Below, in pieces: positions 9,104 through 18,723 of a stretch of 64,000 nt of DNA (position 1 is the stretch's first letter; each line of letters starts with the position of its first letter). The notes under the pieces were generated by a model. The model searched no databases. It was not told the origin of the DNA and saw only the letters and a program-made list of their open reading frames with translations. The stretch is taken from positions 496,001 to 560,000 of the forward strand of contig NZ_CP044535.1 in the NCBI RefSeq assembly GCF_008931845.1. Reading direction: 5' to 3'. A program made the translations under genes and the position numbers. The stretch comes from Borrelia maritima. Lineage in GTDB: Bacteria; Spirochaetota; Spirochaetia; Borreliales; Borreliaceae.

Positions 9104-9217
9104 ATGAAAGTTAGGGCAAGTGTAAAGCCAATTTGTGAAAAATGTAAAGTTATAAAAAGAAAAGGTGTATTAAGAATTATTTGTAATAATTTGAAGCACA
9201 AACAAAGACAAAAGTAA
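9104..9217 (+). CDS. rpmJ: 50S ribosomal protein L36 (bL36), zinc-binding form
   Basis: This is a 37-residue gene with the product [20 protein letters not shown] followed by [17 protein letters not shown]. Cys11, Cys14, Cys27 and His32 form the zinc ribbon of the C+ type. AGGAG lies 8 nt before the ATG. It is located between secY and rpsM as in many bacteria. Confidence 0.97.
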   Translation: MKVRASVKPICEKCKVIKRKGVLRIICNNLKHKQRQK

Positions 9218-9234
9218 AGATTAGAGGGAATAAG

Positions 9235-9612
9235 ATGGCTAGAATATCAGGAATAGATTTGCCAAGTAATAAACAATTAAAAATAGCGCTTACTTCTATT
9301 TATGGTATAGGTAGAACAAGAGCTTTAGAAGTTTGCGATAGGTCAAGTATTTCTCCAAGCAAAATTGCTAGAGATTTAGATAATGATGAGGTTAATCGAC
9401 TTAGGAAGGTAATTGAAAGTGATTATGTTGTGGAAGGAAAGCTTAGAAGTGAGGTTGCTATGTCTATAAAAAGACTTATGGATATAGCATGTTATAGGGG
9501 CGTTAGGCATAGAAAAGGATTGCCTTTAAGGGGGCAGAGAACTAAAACGAATGCAAGAACTAGAAAAGGAAAAAGAAAGACTGTAGCTAATAAGAAAATA
9601 GCTAGCAAATAA
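9235..9612 (+). CDS. rpsM: 30S ribosomal protein S13 (uS13)
   Basis: S13 contacts the P-site tRNA and the 50S subunit (bridge B1). The 125-residue product starts [21 protein letters not shown] and contains the helix-hairpin-helix region GIGRTRA. The basic tail [20 protein letters not shown] is family-typical. Start of the alpha-operon segment. Confidence 0.98.
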   Translation: MARISGIDLPSNKQLKIALTSIYGIGRTRALEVCDRSSISPSKIARDLDNDEVNRLRKVIESDYVVEGKLRSEVAMSIKRLMDIACYRGVRHRKGLPLRGQRTKTNARTRKGKRKTVANKKIASK

Positions 9613-9644
9613 AATAAAATAGTTTTTAAGATTTGGAGGGCAAG

Positions 9645-10037
9645 TTGAGCGCAAAATTATCAACTAGTAATAAAAAAAAAATAAAAAGAAATATTGGAGA
9701 GGGAAACGTTTATATACAAGCTACTTTTAATAATACTATAGTTACTGTATCTGATATAAAGGGAAATGCTTTGGCTTGGGCAAGTGCTGGTGGGATGGGT
9801 TTTAAAGGAGCTAAAAAGTCAACCCCATATGCTGCTCAAATGACAGCGGAATCTGCTTTAAATAAAGTGAGAGATTTTGGAATTAATTATGTTCATGTAT
9901 ATATAAAAGGGCCAGGTATTGGTAGAGAGTCTGCAATAAGAGCTATTGGTTCGATTGGTATGACTATAAAATCAATTTCCGATATTACCCCCATTCCCCA
10001 TAATGGATGTAGACCAAAAAAAACCAGACGAGTTTAG
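9645..10037 (+). CDS. rpsK: 30S ribosomal protein S11 (uS11)
   Basis: S11 forms the platform that binds the mRNA exit/Shine-Dalgarno region. The start is TTG 9645, with GGAGGG (9635-9640) 4 nt upstream. The in-frame TTG at 9633 overlaps that Shine-Dalgarno and is rejected. The 130 residues contain [40 protein letters not shown] and the C-terminal [18 protein letters not shown] hallmark. Confidence 0.97.
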   Translation: MSAKLSTSNKKKIKRNIGEGNVYIQATFNNTIVTVSDIKGNALAWASAGGMGFKGAKKSTPYAAQMTAESALNKVRDFGINYVHVYIKGPGIGRESAIRAIGSIGMTIKSISDITPIPHNGCRPKKTRRV

Positions 10038-10052
10038 CTAGAAGGAGTTATG

Positions 10053-11087
10053 ATGCCTACGGAAAAATTTTTGAAAGATTTCACTATACCTGAAAAAATT
10101 GAATTTTTAAAAGGCCAAGATGATGGATCTTATGGTAAATTTACGATATATCCTTTTGAAAGAGGTTTTGGGATTACTATAGGAAATACTTTAAGGCGTG
10201 TGCTGCTTTCTTCTATTGAAGGGTATGCTATTACTGCTATGAGAGTTCAATCTAACAACAAAGACTCTTCTTCCAAGATTGTTTCAAGTGAATTTGATTT
10301 GATTCCTGGAGTCTCTGAAGATACTCTTGAGGTCATTGCAAATATTAAAAATATCCATTTGAAATTGGGAGAAGGAGAGCTAAGAAAGATAATAAGCTTT
10401 AGTGTTAATGGTAAAGATACCAATGTTTTGAAAGCTTCTCATTTTGAAAGAGATGGGGTTGAAGTTTTTAATAAAGATTTGGTTATAGCCACTTTATCAC
10501 ATGATGTGAATTTAGATTTTGAATTTCAAATTAATTATGGCAGAGGATATGTGTCTTCTGAGCAAAATTCCAAATATTTAGAAGAAGTTAATGTTATTGC
10601 TTTAGATTCTATATTTTCTCCTATAGAGAAAGTTTCATATTCTGTAGAAGATACTAGGGTTGGTCAAAGATCAGATTATGACAAGCTTGTAATGGAAATT
10701 TGGACTACTGGCGTTATTTCTGCCAAAGATGCAATAAAAAAGGCAGCATCAACAGTAAGAGAGTTTTTGTTTCCTCTTGTAGATTTTGAAGATAATGTTA
10801 ATGTATCTTTTGAAAAATCAAAATCAGAAAGTTCTAACTTACTTGATATGAGTATTGAAAAATTAGATTTGTCAGTCAGATCTTTAAATTGTTTAGCTAA
10901 AGAAAATGTGAGAACTTTAGGAGAGCTTATTAGCAAAAATGCAGAAGATCTTTCTAAAGCGAGAAATTTTGGGAAAAAAAGCTTAGAAGAGATAATCGAA
11001 AAACTTGGTTCTTATAGATTATTTTTAGGAATGTCTAAAGAAGATGCTCTATCTGTATTGAGCAAGAATGTTAAAATATCTGAATAA
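10053..11087 (+). CDS. rpoA: DNA-directed RNA polymerase alpha subunit
   Basis: The alpha dimer nucleates core RNAP assembly. The N-terminal domain has YGKFTIYPFERGFGITIGNT followed by LRRVLLSS (about residues 28-55). The C-terminal domain (from about 265) has LDLSVRSLNCLAKENVRTLGEL and ARNFGKKSLEEI, the helix-hairpin-helix that binds UP elements and activators. ATG codons at 10050 and 10053 both follow AAGGAG (10042-10047); the second has better spacing (5 nt) and gives 344 aa. Confidence 0.98.
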   Translation: MPTEKFLKDFTIPEKIEFLKGQDDGSYGKFTIYPFERGFGITIGNTLRRVLLSSIEGYAITAMRVQSNNKDSSSKIVSSEFDLIPGVSEDTLEVIANIKNIHLKLGEGELRKIISFSVNGKDTNVLKASHFERDGVEVFNKDLVIATLSHDVNLDFEFQINYGRGYVSSEQNSKYLEEVNVIALDSIFSPIEKVSYSVEDTRVGQRSDYDKLVMEIWTTGVISAKDAIKKAASTVREFLFPLVDFEDNVNVSFEKSKSESSNLLDMSIEKLDLSVRSLNCLAKENVRTLGELISKNAEDLSKARNFGKKSLEEIIEKLGSYRLFLGMSKEDALSVLSKNVKISE

Positions 11088-11108
11088 AAGGAGAATTTAG
11101 GGTGTTTC

Positions 11109-11480
11109 ATGAAAACAAAATTGGGTTTTAATAGATTAAGTAGAAAATCTAGCCATAGAAGGGCACTTTTAAAGAATATGGTGATTTCTTTTTTAAAACA
11201 TGAAAAAATTTCTTCTACTAAGGTAAAATTGTTTGAAGTTAAAAGATTTGCTGAAAGATTAATTACAAAGGCAAAAGTTGATACTGTGCATAATAGACGA
11301 GAATTATCAAAATTTATACATGATAAGTATATTTTAAATAAGCTATTTACCAAAATTTCTCCTGTTTTTAGACAAAGAAGTGGTGGGTATACTAGGGTGA
11401 TTAAATTAGGGAAAAGATATGGAGATGCGGCTGAAATGGCTATTTTAGAATTAGTCGAAAAGCCTTTAAAAGTTGAATAA
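11109..11480 (+). CDS. rplQ: 50S ribosomal protein L17 (bL17)
   Basis: L17 lies at the tunnel exit. The 123-residue product has the family N-terminus [19 protein letters not shown] and the C-terminal [20 protein letters not shown]. It is the last gene of the ribosomal superoperon here, followed by a 71-nt gap before rny. Confidence 0.98.
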   Translation: MKTKLGFNRLSRKSSHRRALLKNMVISFLKHEKISSTKVKLFEVKRFAERLITKAKVDTVHNRRELSKFIHDKYILNKLFTKISPVFRQRSGGYTRVIKLGKRYGDAAEMAILELVEKPLKVE

Positions 11481-11497
11481 TTAGTAATTTTAGCACA

Positions 11498-11534
11498 CTG
11501 TTTTAAAGATAAAGTTTAAATTGTTTTTAAACAG
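11498..11534 (+). terminator. Imperfect inverted repeat after rplQ (possible attenuator)
   Basis: CTGTTTTAAA (11498-11507) can pair with TTTAAACAG (11526-11534) with one bulge and an 18-nt loop, between rplQ and the rny Shine-Dalgarno. No clear U-run follows, so it is at best a weak terminator or an RNA processing site at the end of the ribosomal operon. Inference only. Confidence 0.3.
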
Positions 11535-11551
11535 CATAGGAGTTAAATGAT

Positions 11552-13084
11552 ATGATATATATTATTTTTTCTTCTATTTTTGCTGGCTTTATATTAGGAT
11601 TTTTAGTAAAAGTTTTTTTAGGTAGATTGTCTTTATTAGATTTAGAAAAAAATCTGACAAAAGTAAGGGTAGAATCAAAATTAGAGATAGAAAATGAAAG
11701 AAGGCAAATTATTGCTAATGCAAAATCTCAAATGCTTAAAGAAAAAAACCAGCAAGATAGGGATATAAGAGATCGAAAAAATGAGATTGTTAATCTAGAA
11801 AAAAGATTATTACAAAGAGAAGAAACTTTAGATAAGAGAATATCTGCTCTTGATAAACAGCAATCCAGAGTTGATTTTAAAATTAAAGAATTTGAACACA
11901 AAGAAAAAATAATAAGAGAAAAAGAGGCCGATCTTATTAAGAGGTTAGAGAATATTTCTGGTCTTACAAGAGAGGACGCAAGAAAAATTGTAATTGAAAA
12001 AATTGAACATGAGTCTAGAAGAGATGCTCAAGTTATTATCAATAAAAGTGAGCAAGAAGCCCAGTTATTAGCAGATAAGGTCGCAAAAGATATTTTAGTA
12101 TCTACCATGCAGCGTATTGTTACAGAGGTAAGTTCGGAGTTTACAGTAGCTTCTGTTGAATTGCCCAATGATGAGATGAAAGGTAGGATTATAGGTAAAG
12201 AAGGGCGTAATATTAGGGCCCTTGAGACTTTAATAGGAGCCGATATTATTATTGATGATACGCCTGAAGCTGTTGTTATATCTTGTTTTGATCCAATAAG
12301 AAAAGAGCTTGCCAAGAGAACTTTAGAAAGGCTTGTTACAGATGGTAGAATTCACCCTGCTAGGATTGAAGAAGTTGTGTATAATGTTACCAATGAAATA
12401 AATAGTATTATTCAAGAAGAAGGTGAAAAGGTAGTTTTTGATCTTAATATACATGGGCTTGATAAGAGACTTATTAGAGGGCTGGGAAGGCTTTATTTTA
12501 GAAGTAGTTATGGTCAAAATGTTCTAAGCCATTCTAAAGAAACGGCTATAATAGGAGAAATTTTAGCGAAAGAAATGAAATTAGATCCTGTTGTAGTAAA
12601 AAGAGCATGTCTTTTACATGATATTGGGAAAGGGATGGAAAGTATTTCTGAAAATAGCGAGGGGCATGCCATTACTGGGGCTGAACTTGCTCAAAGTTGT
12701 GGAGAGAGCGAAATTGTTGTTAATGCTATTGCTGCTCATCATAATGAAGTGAAACCTGAGAGCCTTGAAGCTATTGTTGTTCAAATAGCAGATGCCATTT
12801 CAGCATCTCGTCCTGGAGCAAGACGAGAAAGTTTGAATAACTATATAAATAGGCTTAAAAGACTCGAAGACATTGCTTATAGTTTTGAAGGTGTTCAAAA
12901 GTGCTATGCAATTCAGGCTGGTCGTGAAGTTAGAATTATTGTTGACAATGTCTTGGTTAATGATGAAAAGTCAGTTTTACTTGCAAGGGACATTGCTAAG
13001 AAGATAGAAGCTGAAATGAGATATCCTGGAAAAATTAAAGTTACAATTATTCGTGAAACCAGAGTTATTGAATATGCAAGATAG
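11552..13084 (+). CDS. rny: Ribonuclease Y, membrane-anchored endoribonuclease
   Basis: RNase Y starts bulk mRNA decay at the inner membrane. The 510-residue protein has an N-terminal TM helix (IIFSSIFAGFILGFLVKVF), a long charged coiled coil (about 30-190), a KH domain with GRIIGKEGRNIRALETLIGAD (about 210-230), and an HD domain with the catalytic pair in CLLHDIGKG (about residue 354). Its length and domain order match RNase Y. The ATG at 11552 has AGGAG upstream; the ATG at 11547 is out of frame and stops at once. Confidence 0.97.
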   Translation: MIYIIFSSIFAGFILGFLVKVFLGRLSLLDLEKNLTKVRVESKLEIENERRQIIANAKSQMLKEKNQQDRDIRDRKNEIVNLEKRLLQREETLDKRISALDKQQSRVDFKIKEFEHKEKIIREKEADLIKRLENISGLTREDARKIVIEKIEHESRRDAQVIINKSEQEAQLLADKVAKDILVSTMQRIVTEVSSEFTVASVELPNDEMKGRIIGKEGRNIRALETLIGADIIIDDTPEAVVISCFDPIRKELAKRTLERLVTDGRIHPARIEEVVYNVTNEINSIIQEEGEKVVFDLNIHGLDKRLIRGLGRLYFRSSYGQNVLSHSKETAIIGEILAKEMKLDPVVVKRACLLHDIGKGMESISENSEGHAITGAELAQSCGESEIVVNAIAAHHNEVKPESLEAIVVQIADAISASRPGARRESLNNYINRLKRLEDIAYSFEGVQKCYAIQAGREVRIIVDNVLVNDEKSVLLARDIAKKIEAEMRYPGKIKVTIIRETRVIEYAR

Positions 13085-13862
13085 CACTATTAAAACCTTG
13101 ATAATTGGGGATATAATAGGTGAGAGTGGATTAAAGAAAGTTTTTTTTAATCTTAAAAATATTAAGAACAAATATCGAATAGATTTAGTAATTGCTAATG
13201 GAGAAAATTCTTCAAATGGTTTTGGTATAACTCCAGAAATAGCAAATAATCTTTTTAGATCGGGTGTTGATGTTATTACTACTGGTAATCATGTGTATTC
13301 TAATTATAAAATAAATGATTATCTAAATAAGCAAACATATATATTAAGACCAAATAATTTTTCAGATTTGTTAGATGGGCATGGTTATTGTTTTTTAACC
13401 ATTAGAGATGAAAAGGTTGCTGTGATTAATGTTCAAGGGGTTTTAAATATGAATTTTATTGTTAAGAACCCTTTTGATAGCACAAAAAAATTGGTTAATA
13501 TGATTAGCAATAAGGTTAAAACTATTTTTGTAGATTTTCATGCTGAGAGTAATTATGAAAAAGAAAGTTTTGGATATTTTTTAAATGGTTCTGTAACAGG
13601 TGTTGTCGGTACACATACTCATATTATGACCAAAGATGAAAGAATATTGTCAAAAGGGACAGCTTATATTAGTGATGTCGGAATGACAGGGGGATTAAAT
13701 TCTGTAATAGGATTTAATCCTGATATTTCTCTTAAAGGCTTGCTTGAATATACCTCTTTAAGATCTGAAGTTTCAGAAGACGATACAATTTTACAGGGGG
13801 TTGTTATTACTTCTAATTTAAGGACAGGTTGTGCTTTAAAAATTGAAAGAATTCAGAAATAA
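13074..13862 (+). CDS. YmdB-family metallophosphoesterase
   Basis: YmdB-type enzymes are dinuclear-metal phosphodiesterases (cAMP phosphodiesterase activity in Bacillus) commonly encoded beside rny. The metal-ligand motifs are in order: IIGDIIGESG, NGENSSNGFGI, TTGNHVYSNY and VVGTHTHIMT. The downstream SDVGMTGGLNSVIGF is also family-typical. ATG 13074 overlaps the rny end by 11 nt and gives 262 aa. A GTG at 13053 in the same frame would add 7 residues but is less family-like. The overlap suggests translational coupling with rny. Confidence 0.92.
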   Translation: MQDSTIKTLIIGDIIGESGLKKVFFNLKNIKNKYRIDLVIANGENSSNGFGITPEIANNLFRSGVDVITTGNHVYSNYKINDYLNKQTYILRPNNFSDLLDGHGYCFLTIRDEKVAVINVQGVLNMNFIVKNPFDSTKKLVNMISNKVKTIFVDFHAESNYEKESFGYFLNGSVTGVVGTHTHIMTKDERILSKGTAYISDVGMTGGLNSVIGFNPDISLKGLLEYTSLRSEVSEDDTILQGVVITSNLRTGCALKIERIQK

Positions 13863-14634
13863 TTTATTAAATGTACTTTGTAAAAGATATCCAGAAAAAA
13901 CACGAAAAGAATTAATGGTTTTTATTTTAACAGGCAGTGTATATGTAAATTCTCATAAAGAAAAAAATCCTAAAATCTTAATAAACAAAACAAGTAAAAT
14001 AGATTTGGTTGAGAATACTTGCCAAACATTTGTGTCAAGGGGGGGGTATAAGCTTTTAGAGGCTCTTGAATATTTTAAGATCGAAGTTAAAAATAAAATT
14101 TGTGTTGATGTTGGTTCTTCAACTGGTGGTTTTACTGATTGTCTGTTACAGTGTGGCGCCAATTTTGTTTATTCAATTGATGTAGGTATTAATCAACTTT
14201 CTTATAAATTAAGGATTGATCCGAGAGTTGAAGTTTTAGAGAGAACTAATATTTTTGATGTTAAAGGATTTAAAATTGTGCCTAATTTTGCAGTTGTAGA
14301 TGTTTCTTTTAGATCATCAATAAGTATATGTGTAAACTTAATAGATAAACTTTCTGATAATTTTATTATAGTTTTAATTAAGCCTCAGTTTGAGTTTAAA
14401 AGTTTAAATTTAGATATAAAAAATTTTAATGGTGTTGTGAATAGCAAGTATTTGAAGATAATTTTGCAAAGTGTAATTGAAAAGTTTTATAAAAATAAAT
14501 TACAAGTTAAAAATATATTAAAGTTAAAAACCAAAGGCAAAAAAGGCAATCAAGAATTTATGTTTTTAGTTGTTGGATCAAGCGTTTTAAATATTTCAAG
14601 CTCTATGCAATTGCTTAGCGGTATTAAATTTTAA
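13843..14634 (+). CDS. tly: TlyA-family S4/FtsJ rRNA methyltransferase (hemolysin-like)
   Basis: The protein combines an S4 RNA-binding domain (residues 1 to about 60, with RKELMVFILTGSVYVN) and an FtsJ-like SAM methyltransferase domain. SAM motif I is VDVGSSTGGFTDCLLQCGA at about residue 88. TlyA proteins 2'-O-methylate rRNA; some were first described as hemolysins. It starts at TTG 13843, overlapping the previous gene by 20 nt. The tail also overlaps the convergent gene by 4 nt. The function is inferred from family. Confidence 0.87.
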   Translation: MKEFRNNLLNVLCKRYPEKTRKELMVFILTGSVYVNSHKEKNPKILINKTSKIDLVENTCQTFVSRGGYKLLEALEYFKIEVKNKICVDVGSSTGGFTDCLLQCGANFVYSIDVGINQLSYKLRIDPRVEVLERTNIFDVKGFKIVPNFAVVDVSFRSSISICVNLIDKLSDNFIIVLIKPQFEFKSLNLDIKNFNGVVNSKYLKIILQSVIEKFYKNKLQVKNILKLKTKGKKGNQEFMFLVVGSSVLNISSSMQLLSGIKF

Positions 14635-15386
14635 TATTTGTCTAAAGTTTTTTTATTTAATATTCCTGAAAAGTTTAAGTTTAATTCCTCAAGTATTATT
14701 GGATTATTTTCTATTGTTAAAATTATTCCAGCAATTCCTTTGATTTCAAGGCATGTTAAGATTATTTGAGCGATTTGATTAATTATTCCTTCAATCCCGA
14801 AACTATTTTCATAAAATTCTTTAGATAAGTTTATTTTGGCAATTCCTTCACTTAAGCTTAAGTTTAACAGTTTAGTTTTTATAGGGATTAAACTTAAAAA
14901 ATTATTTTTTAGCTCGTATTCATTTGGCCCTTTGATTAAAGATTTTAGTGTTTCTTCTAGAATGTTTTTGTCGTAGAATATAGTTCTTTTTACATTTTGT
15001 CTTAAAAAATAGCCTTCTGGAGTGACTTTTATAAAATAAAGCTTAATAAATTTTTTATTTTTAAGACTATTATTTCTTTGGTTTTGTTTAAGTTCTTCTT
15101 CAAGTTTTTTTATTTCTGGCGGCTGGATTAAAAAACTTTCATTTTTGAGTATTTTTATATTTGTATTTTTATCATTGTTTTTTTTAGCTTCAATTAACTT
15201 TTTATCTTGTGTTTGATTTGATTCAAATAAGCTGTTGTCAAAATCTTTTTCTTTAAAAATATGCATTATAAGCGAATTTTTAGTTATTAATAAGGCACTA
15301 ATTATTGTTAAAATAATAGCAATTAAAATTAAAAGCATGTCTGATTTGTTTGAGGGTGATTTTTTTTTTCTTTTCAATACAAACAC
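14631..15386 (-). CDS. GerMN-domain membrane-anchored protein
   Basis: The 251-residue protein has a basic N-terminus (KRKKKSPSNKSD), one TM helix (about 17-40), a Lys/Asn-rich linker, and a C-terminal domain from about 105. That domain has ETLKSLIKGPNEYE, LLNLSLSEGIAKINLSKEFYE and IAQIILTCLEIKGIAGIILT, the pattern of GerMN/sporulation domains, here in a non-sporulating spirochaete. Such domains are thought to bind envelope components. It lies alone on the - strand with a GTG start at 15386; an in-frame TTG at 15377 is an alternative start. Confidence 0.75.
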   Translation of the reverse strand: MFVLKRKKKSPSNKSDMLLILIAIILTIISALLITKNSLIMHIFKEKDFDNSLFESNQTQDKKLIEAKKNNDKNTNIKILKNESFLIQPPEIKKLEEELKQNQRNNSLKNKKFIKLYFIKVTPEGYFLRQNVKRTIFYDKNILEETLKSLIKGPNEYELKNNFLSLIPIKTKLLNLSLSEGIAKINLSKEFYENSFGIEGIINQIAQIILTCLEIKGIAGIILTIENNPIILEELNLNFSGILNKKTLDKY

Positions 15387-15463
15387 TCACGTGCAATTGG
15401 CATAAATAATAATATTTGATATTATAATGGAAATATCGGAATAAATAAAGAGGTGTATTTGCT

Positions 15464-16765
15464 TTGCTTAGTTATAAAAAGGTTCTTATTGTTGGTAGAC
15501 CAAATGTTGGGAAATCTGCTTTATTTAATCGAATTTTAAATACCAAAAGAAGTATTACTGAGAGTGCTTACGGCGTTACTAGGGATTTAGTTGAAGAGGT
15601 TTGTAGGGTTGGTTCTTTTAATTTTAAATTAATTGATACTGGTGGGTTTACGATCTTAAAAGATGAGATTAGCAAAGTTATTGTTCAAAAGGTTTTAAAC
15701 TCTTTAGAAAAAGTTGATTTAATTTTATTGGTTTTAGATGTTAATGAAATTTTACTTGAAGATTATAAGATTATTGAGAGGCTGAGAAAATATACTAGTA
15801 AAGTAATTTTAGTTTTAAACAAAGTAGATACTAAAGATAAGGAATTTTTAGCTTATGAATTTCATAATTTAGGATTCAAGCGCTATTTTTTGGTTAGTGC
15901 AGTTCATTCTCGAGGCATTACTGAGCTTAGAGATTTTTTAAAAGCAGAAGTTGGTCAAGTTAATATTGAGGATGAAGTTAATATTAAAGTTGGAATTATA
16001 GGCAAGCCTAATTCAGGCAAGTCTACTCTTATTAATTATTTATCTGGAAATGAAATCTCAATTGTTTCAGACCAACCTGGTACTACTAGAGATTTTATTA
16101 AGACTAAGTTTACCAAAAATGGCAAAGTTTTTGAGATTATTGATACAGCTGGGATAAGGCGAAGAGCGAGAGTAAATGAAATTGTTGAATATTATTCTGT
16201 TAATAGGGCGTTAAAAGTAATTGATATGGTGGATATTGTGTTTTTGTTGATTGATGTTAAAGAAGAATTAACTTCTCAGGATAAAAAGATTGCACATTAT
16301 GTCACTAAAAAGGGAAAAGGAATTATTATTGTTTTTAGCAAATGGGATCTTGTGGAAAAATCTAAAGGTTATTTTGGAGCCTTAAAGAGTCGTGTGAAAT
16401 TTTTTTTTCCTATCTTAAATTTTGCACCTATATTTAGAATTTCTGTTCATAAAAAGATGGGTCTAGATTCTCTTTTTAAAGAAGTTTTTAAGTTAAAAGA
16501 TCAGCTTGAGCTTAAAACTAGTACTCAAGATCTAAATAAAATGTTAAACTTATGGGTCAAGGATTATCATTTAAATATTTTTCATAAAATAAAATATATT
16601 ACACAAGTTAGCACTAACCCTGTTAAGTTTGTTCTTTTTGCAAATAAAATAAAAAATTTTCCAAATTCTTACTATAATTATTTAGTAAATAATTTGCGTA
16701 AAATTGGATATAAAAATATTCCAATTTTAGTAGAATTAAAGGAAAAAATAAGAGATTTAAAGTGA
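15464..16765 (+). CDS. der: Ribosome-assembly GTPase Der (EngA)
   Basis: Der is an essential double GTPase for 50S maturation. The first G domain has GRPNVGKSALFN (about 11-22), DTGGF and NKVD. The second has GKPNSGKSTLIN (about 180-191), DTAGIRRRARV and SKWD. The C-terminal KH-like domain ends NIPILVELKEKIR. The start is TTG 15464 with AAAGAGGTG 8 nt upstream. The length of 433 aa is normal. It is the first gene of a + strand run. Confidence 0.97.
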   Translation: MLSYKKVLIVGRPNVGKSALFNRILNTKRSITESAYGVTRDLVEEVCRVGSFNFKLIDTGGFTILKDEISKVIVQKVLNSLEKVDLILLVLDVNEILLEDYKIIERLRKYTSKVILVLNKVDTKDKEFLAYEFHNLGFKRYFLVSAVHSRGITELRDFLKAEVGQVNIEDEVNIKVGIIGKPNSGKSTLINYLSGNEISIVSDQPGTTRDFIKTKFTKNGKVFEIIDTAGIRRRARVNEIVEYYSVNRALKVIDMVDIVFLLIDVKEELTSQDKKIAHYVTKKGKGIIIVFSKWDLVEKSKGYFGALKSRVKFFFPILNFAPIFRISVHKKMGLDSLFKEVFKLKDQLELKTSTQDLNKMLNLWVKDYHLNIFHKIKYITQVSTNPVKFVLFANKIKNFPNSYYNYLVNNLRKIGYKNIPILVELKEKIRDLK

Positions 16766-18021
16766 AATATATATTTTTATTCTTAATAATTAAGAGTCTA
16801 AATCTTTTTGCGATTGAGAGTTTTTTTTATGATTTTGATATAAGGACTAAGTATTCAAAATATTTTAATTCAAGCCATTTGCAAAAAAAAATAAGTCCAA
16901 TAAAGCATTTGATTACAGAAAATTATTACATTGAAGTTTCAAGTGCAGAGTCTTTTGGGTATGTTTATTATTCTTTTTTTAATAAAAAAAAGAATGTGGA
17001 TTATATTTTCCCAGGGTCTTATGTTATTAAGGTTGGAAAAGCCGGCATTGAACAGATAAAAATATTTTTTATCAACAGGGGAGATACGTTTATTAGAATA
17101 AAGCCTGCAAAATTTTCCTCTAGTGCTGATTTTTATTTAGTGAACACTTTAATTTATAAAGATATTAAATTGCCTTTTAAGATTGAAGAGATTGCAACAA
17201 TTTCTCTTGGCAATATAATAAATTATATTAGTAGAATTATTGATTTTAAGTATTTTATTCCTGAGTATTTTGATGTTTATAAAAATATTTCTAATATGGC
17301 AATTGTTTTAAGGAAAGCTTTTGCATCTTTTTCTATTGCTGAGGTTGTTGATGGTGCAATGGATGAGTCTGGCAAAATGGTACATATAGAAACTGGATCT
17401 TTGCAAAAAGATCCTGTGGGGTTTAATTGCTCAGGATTTGTTAAATGGGTGGCGGATTCAATTTATAAATCAATGACAGGACGACTTTTAAAAATTGATG
17501 ACCTTAAGCTTAGACATATTGGTGTGAGGGGTAATGTTTTTACTAAAACTTACGAATTTAATAAGGATCCTTTTTTTGGTCTTGATTGGATTCGCAATAT
17601 TGCCTATAGGATAAATAATATTAATGCGGATTTAAATTTATCTAAAGTTAAAGAAAATGATGTAAATAATATTAAGTTTTTTGATTATATTGACAATCGT
17701 GGCTATAAAATTGAAAATTTAGAGTTTTTATTGTATAGTCTAGCTTTAAATGAGCCTGGATATATTTACTTAGGATCTATTAACACAGGTGTTAACGATT
17801 CATCAAGCATGATACTCCATAAGCATGTTGTTTTGTTTCTTCCATTTCTTGATGAAAATAGGATTTTTAGAGTTTCTGTTAATGAGGTTAATGCTGAGAC
17901 TTCAATCAAGTCTCTTCAAAAAAGGTATCCAAAATCTTATATTCATTTAGTTAGAGTTAAGATTCCTGAGAATTTGCCTATAGTGCCTATACCAATAAAG
18001 GCGAATAATCAATCGTCATGA
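16762..18021 (+). CDS. Secreted protein with NlpC/P60-like Cys motif, function unknown
   Basis: The 419-residue product starts MKYIFLFLIIKSLNLFAIES, a likely signal peptide. I do not recognise the whole protein. Residues about 218-230 (DPVGFNCSGFVKW) resemble the catalytic Cys block (D/N-C-S-G-F) of NlpC/P60 papain-like peptidases. His353 or His355 in LHKHVVLFLP could be the partner His. This suggests a periplasmic cell-wall or lipid-processing enzyme, but the spacing of about 130 residues between Cys and His is longer than usual. GTG start overlapping der by 4 nt, and ATGA overlap with the next gene. Confidence 0.7.
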   Translation: MKYIFLFLIIKSLNLFAIESFFYDFDIRTKYSKYFNSSHLQKKISPIKHLITENYYIEVSSAESFGYVYYSFFNKKKNVDYIFPGSYVIKVGKAGIEQIKIFFINRGDTFIRIKPAKFSSSADFYLVNTLIYKDIKLPFKIEEIATISLGNIINYISRIIDFKYFIPEYFDVYKNISNMAIVLRKAFASFSIAEVVDGAMDESGKMVHIETGSLQKDPVGFNCSGFVKWVADSIYKSMTGRLLKIDDLKLRHIGVRGNVFTKTYEFNKDPFFGLDWIRNIAYRINNINADLNLSKVKENDVNNIKFFDYIDNRGYKIENLEFLLYSLALNEPGYIYLGSINTGVNDSSSMILHKHVVLFLPFLDENRIFRVSVNEVNAETSIKSLQKRYPKSYIHLVRVKIPENLPIVPIPIKANNQSS

Positions 18022-18704
18022 TTAAAGCTGTAGTATTTGATTTAGATGGCACCTTGTATCCTGAGGTGGATAGAAATAAATTAATGTTTTTTGAATTTTT
18101 AACCAATGTTAAGTTTTTTTTAGCTTTTAAACAGATTAGAAAAGAAATACGAATTTTGCAAAATAATCAGTTTTCGCCTTCAAATAGGTATGAACTATTT
18201 TCTCTTCAGGTTAAAATGCTTTCTAAGCATTTAAATCTTAATGAAAATTGGTGTGCTTTTTTATTAAATAAAATATATTACAGTCAGATTTTTAGCGATA
18301 AGTTTAAGAAGCTTAAGCCATATTTTGGAGTGAAAGATTTAATATATTGGCTTAAATTTAAGGGGATAAAATTAGGTGTAATGTCAGACTTTCCTATTTT
18401 AGGTCGTGTAGAAAATTTATTGGGGATTCAAGACAGTTTTTGGGATATTCTTCATTCCTCGGAAGACACTGGATATTTAAAGCCACATAAAGCGCCTTTT
18501 TTAAAAGTTATTGAGGATTTAAATTTAAGTAGTAATAATATTTTGTATGTGGGCAATTCTTATAAATATGACATTTTGGGTGCTAAAAATGTTTCAATGA
18601 AAGCAGCCTTTTTCTCAAAAAAGAAAAAAAATTACGAAAAAATGATTGATTTTATTTTTCATGATTACAAAGACTTAAGAGAATATATACGTTTGAATAT
18701 ATAG
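18018..18704 (+). CDS. HAD-superfamily hydrolase
   Basis: This is a cytosolic phosphatase-type protein of 228 aa. HAD motif I is VFDLDGTLYP (residues 6-15, nucleophile Asp8). Motif II is GVMSDFP (about residues 119-125). Motif III/IV region is KPHKAPFLKV followed by ILYVGNSYKYDILGAKNVSM. An alpha-helical cap lies between I and II, as in nucleotidase-like subfamily I. The substrate cannot be told from sequence. The ATG overlaps the upstream stop (ATGA). Confidence 0.88.
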   Translation: MIKAVVFDLDGTLYPEVDRNKLMFFEFLTNVKFFLAFKQIRKEIRILQNNQFSPSNRYELFSLQVKMLSKHLNLNENWCAFLLNKIYYSQIFSDKFKKLKPYFGVKDLIYWLKFKGIKLGVMSDFPILGRVENLLGIQDSFWDILHSSEDTGYLKPHKAPFLKVIEDLNLSSNNILYVGNSYKYDILGAKNVSMKAAFFSKKKKNYEKMIDFIFHDYKDLREYIRLNI

Positions 18705-18723
18705 AATATGGGTAAAATATTTT

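Noticed and set aside
14631..14640. Possible transcriptional interference at the 4-nt convergent overlap of the TlyA-like and GerMN genes
   Set aside because: Such overlaps are common in this compact genome (also at 58340-58357) and no terminator or other signal marks it as special.
15397..15428. Promoter TTGGCA...TATAAT before der
   Set aside because: The -10 is perfect but the spacer is 20 nt, too long; no alternative -35 found, so it was not listed as a feature.
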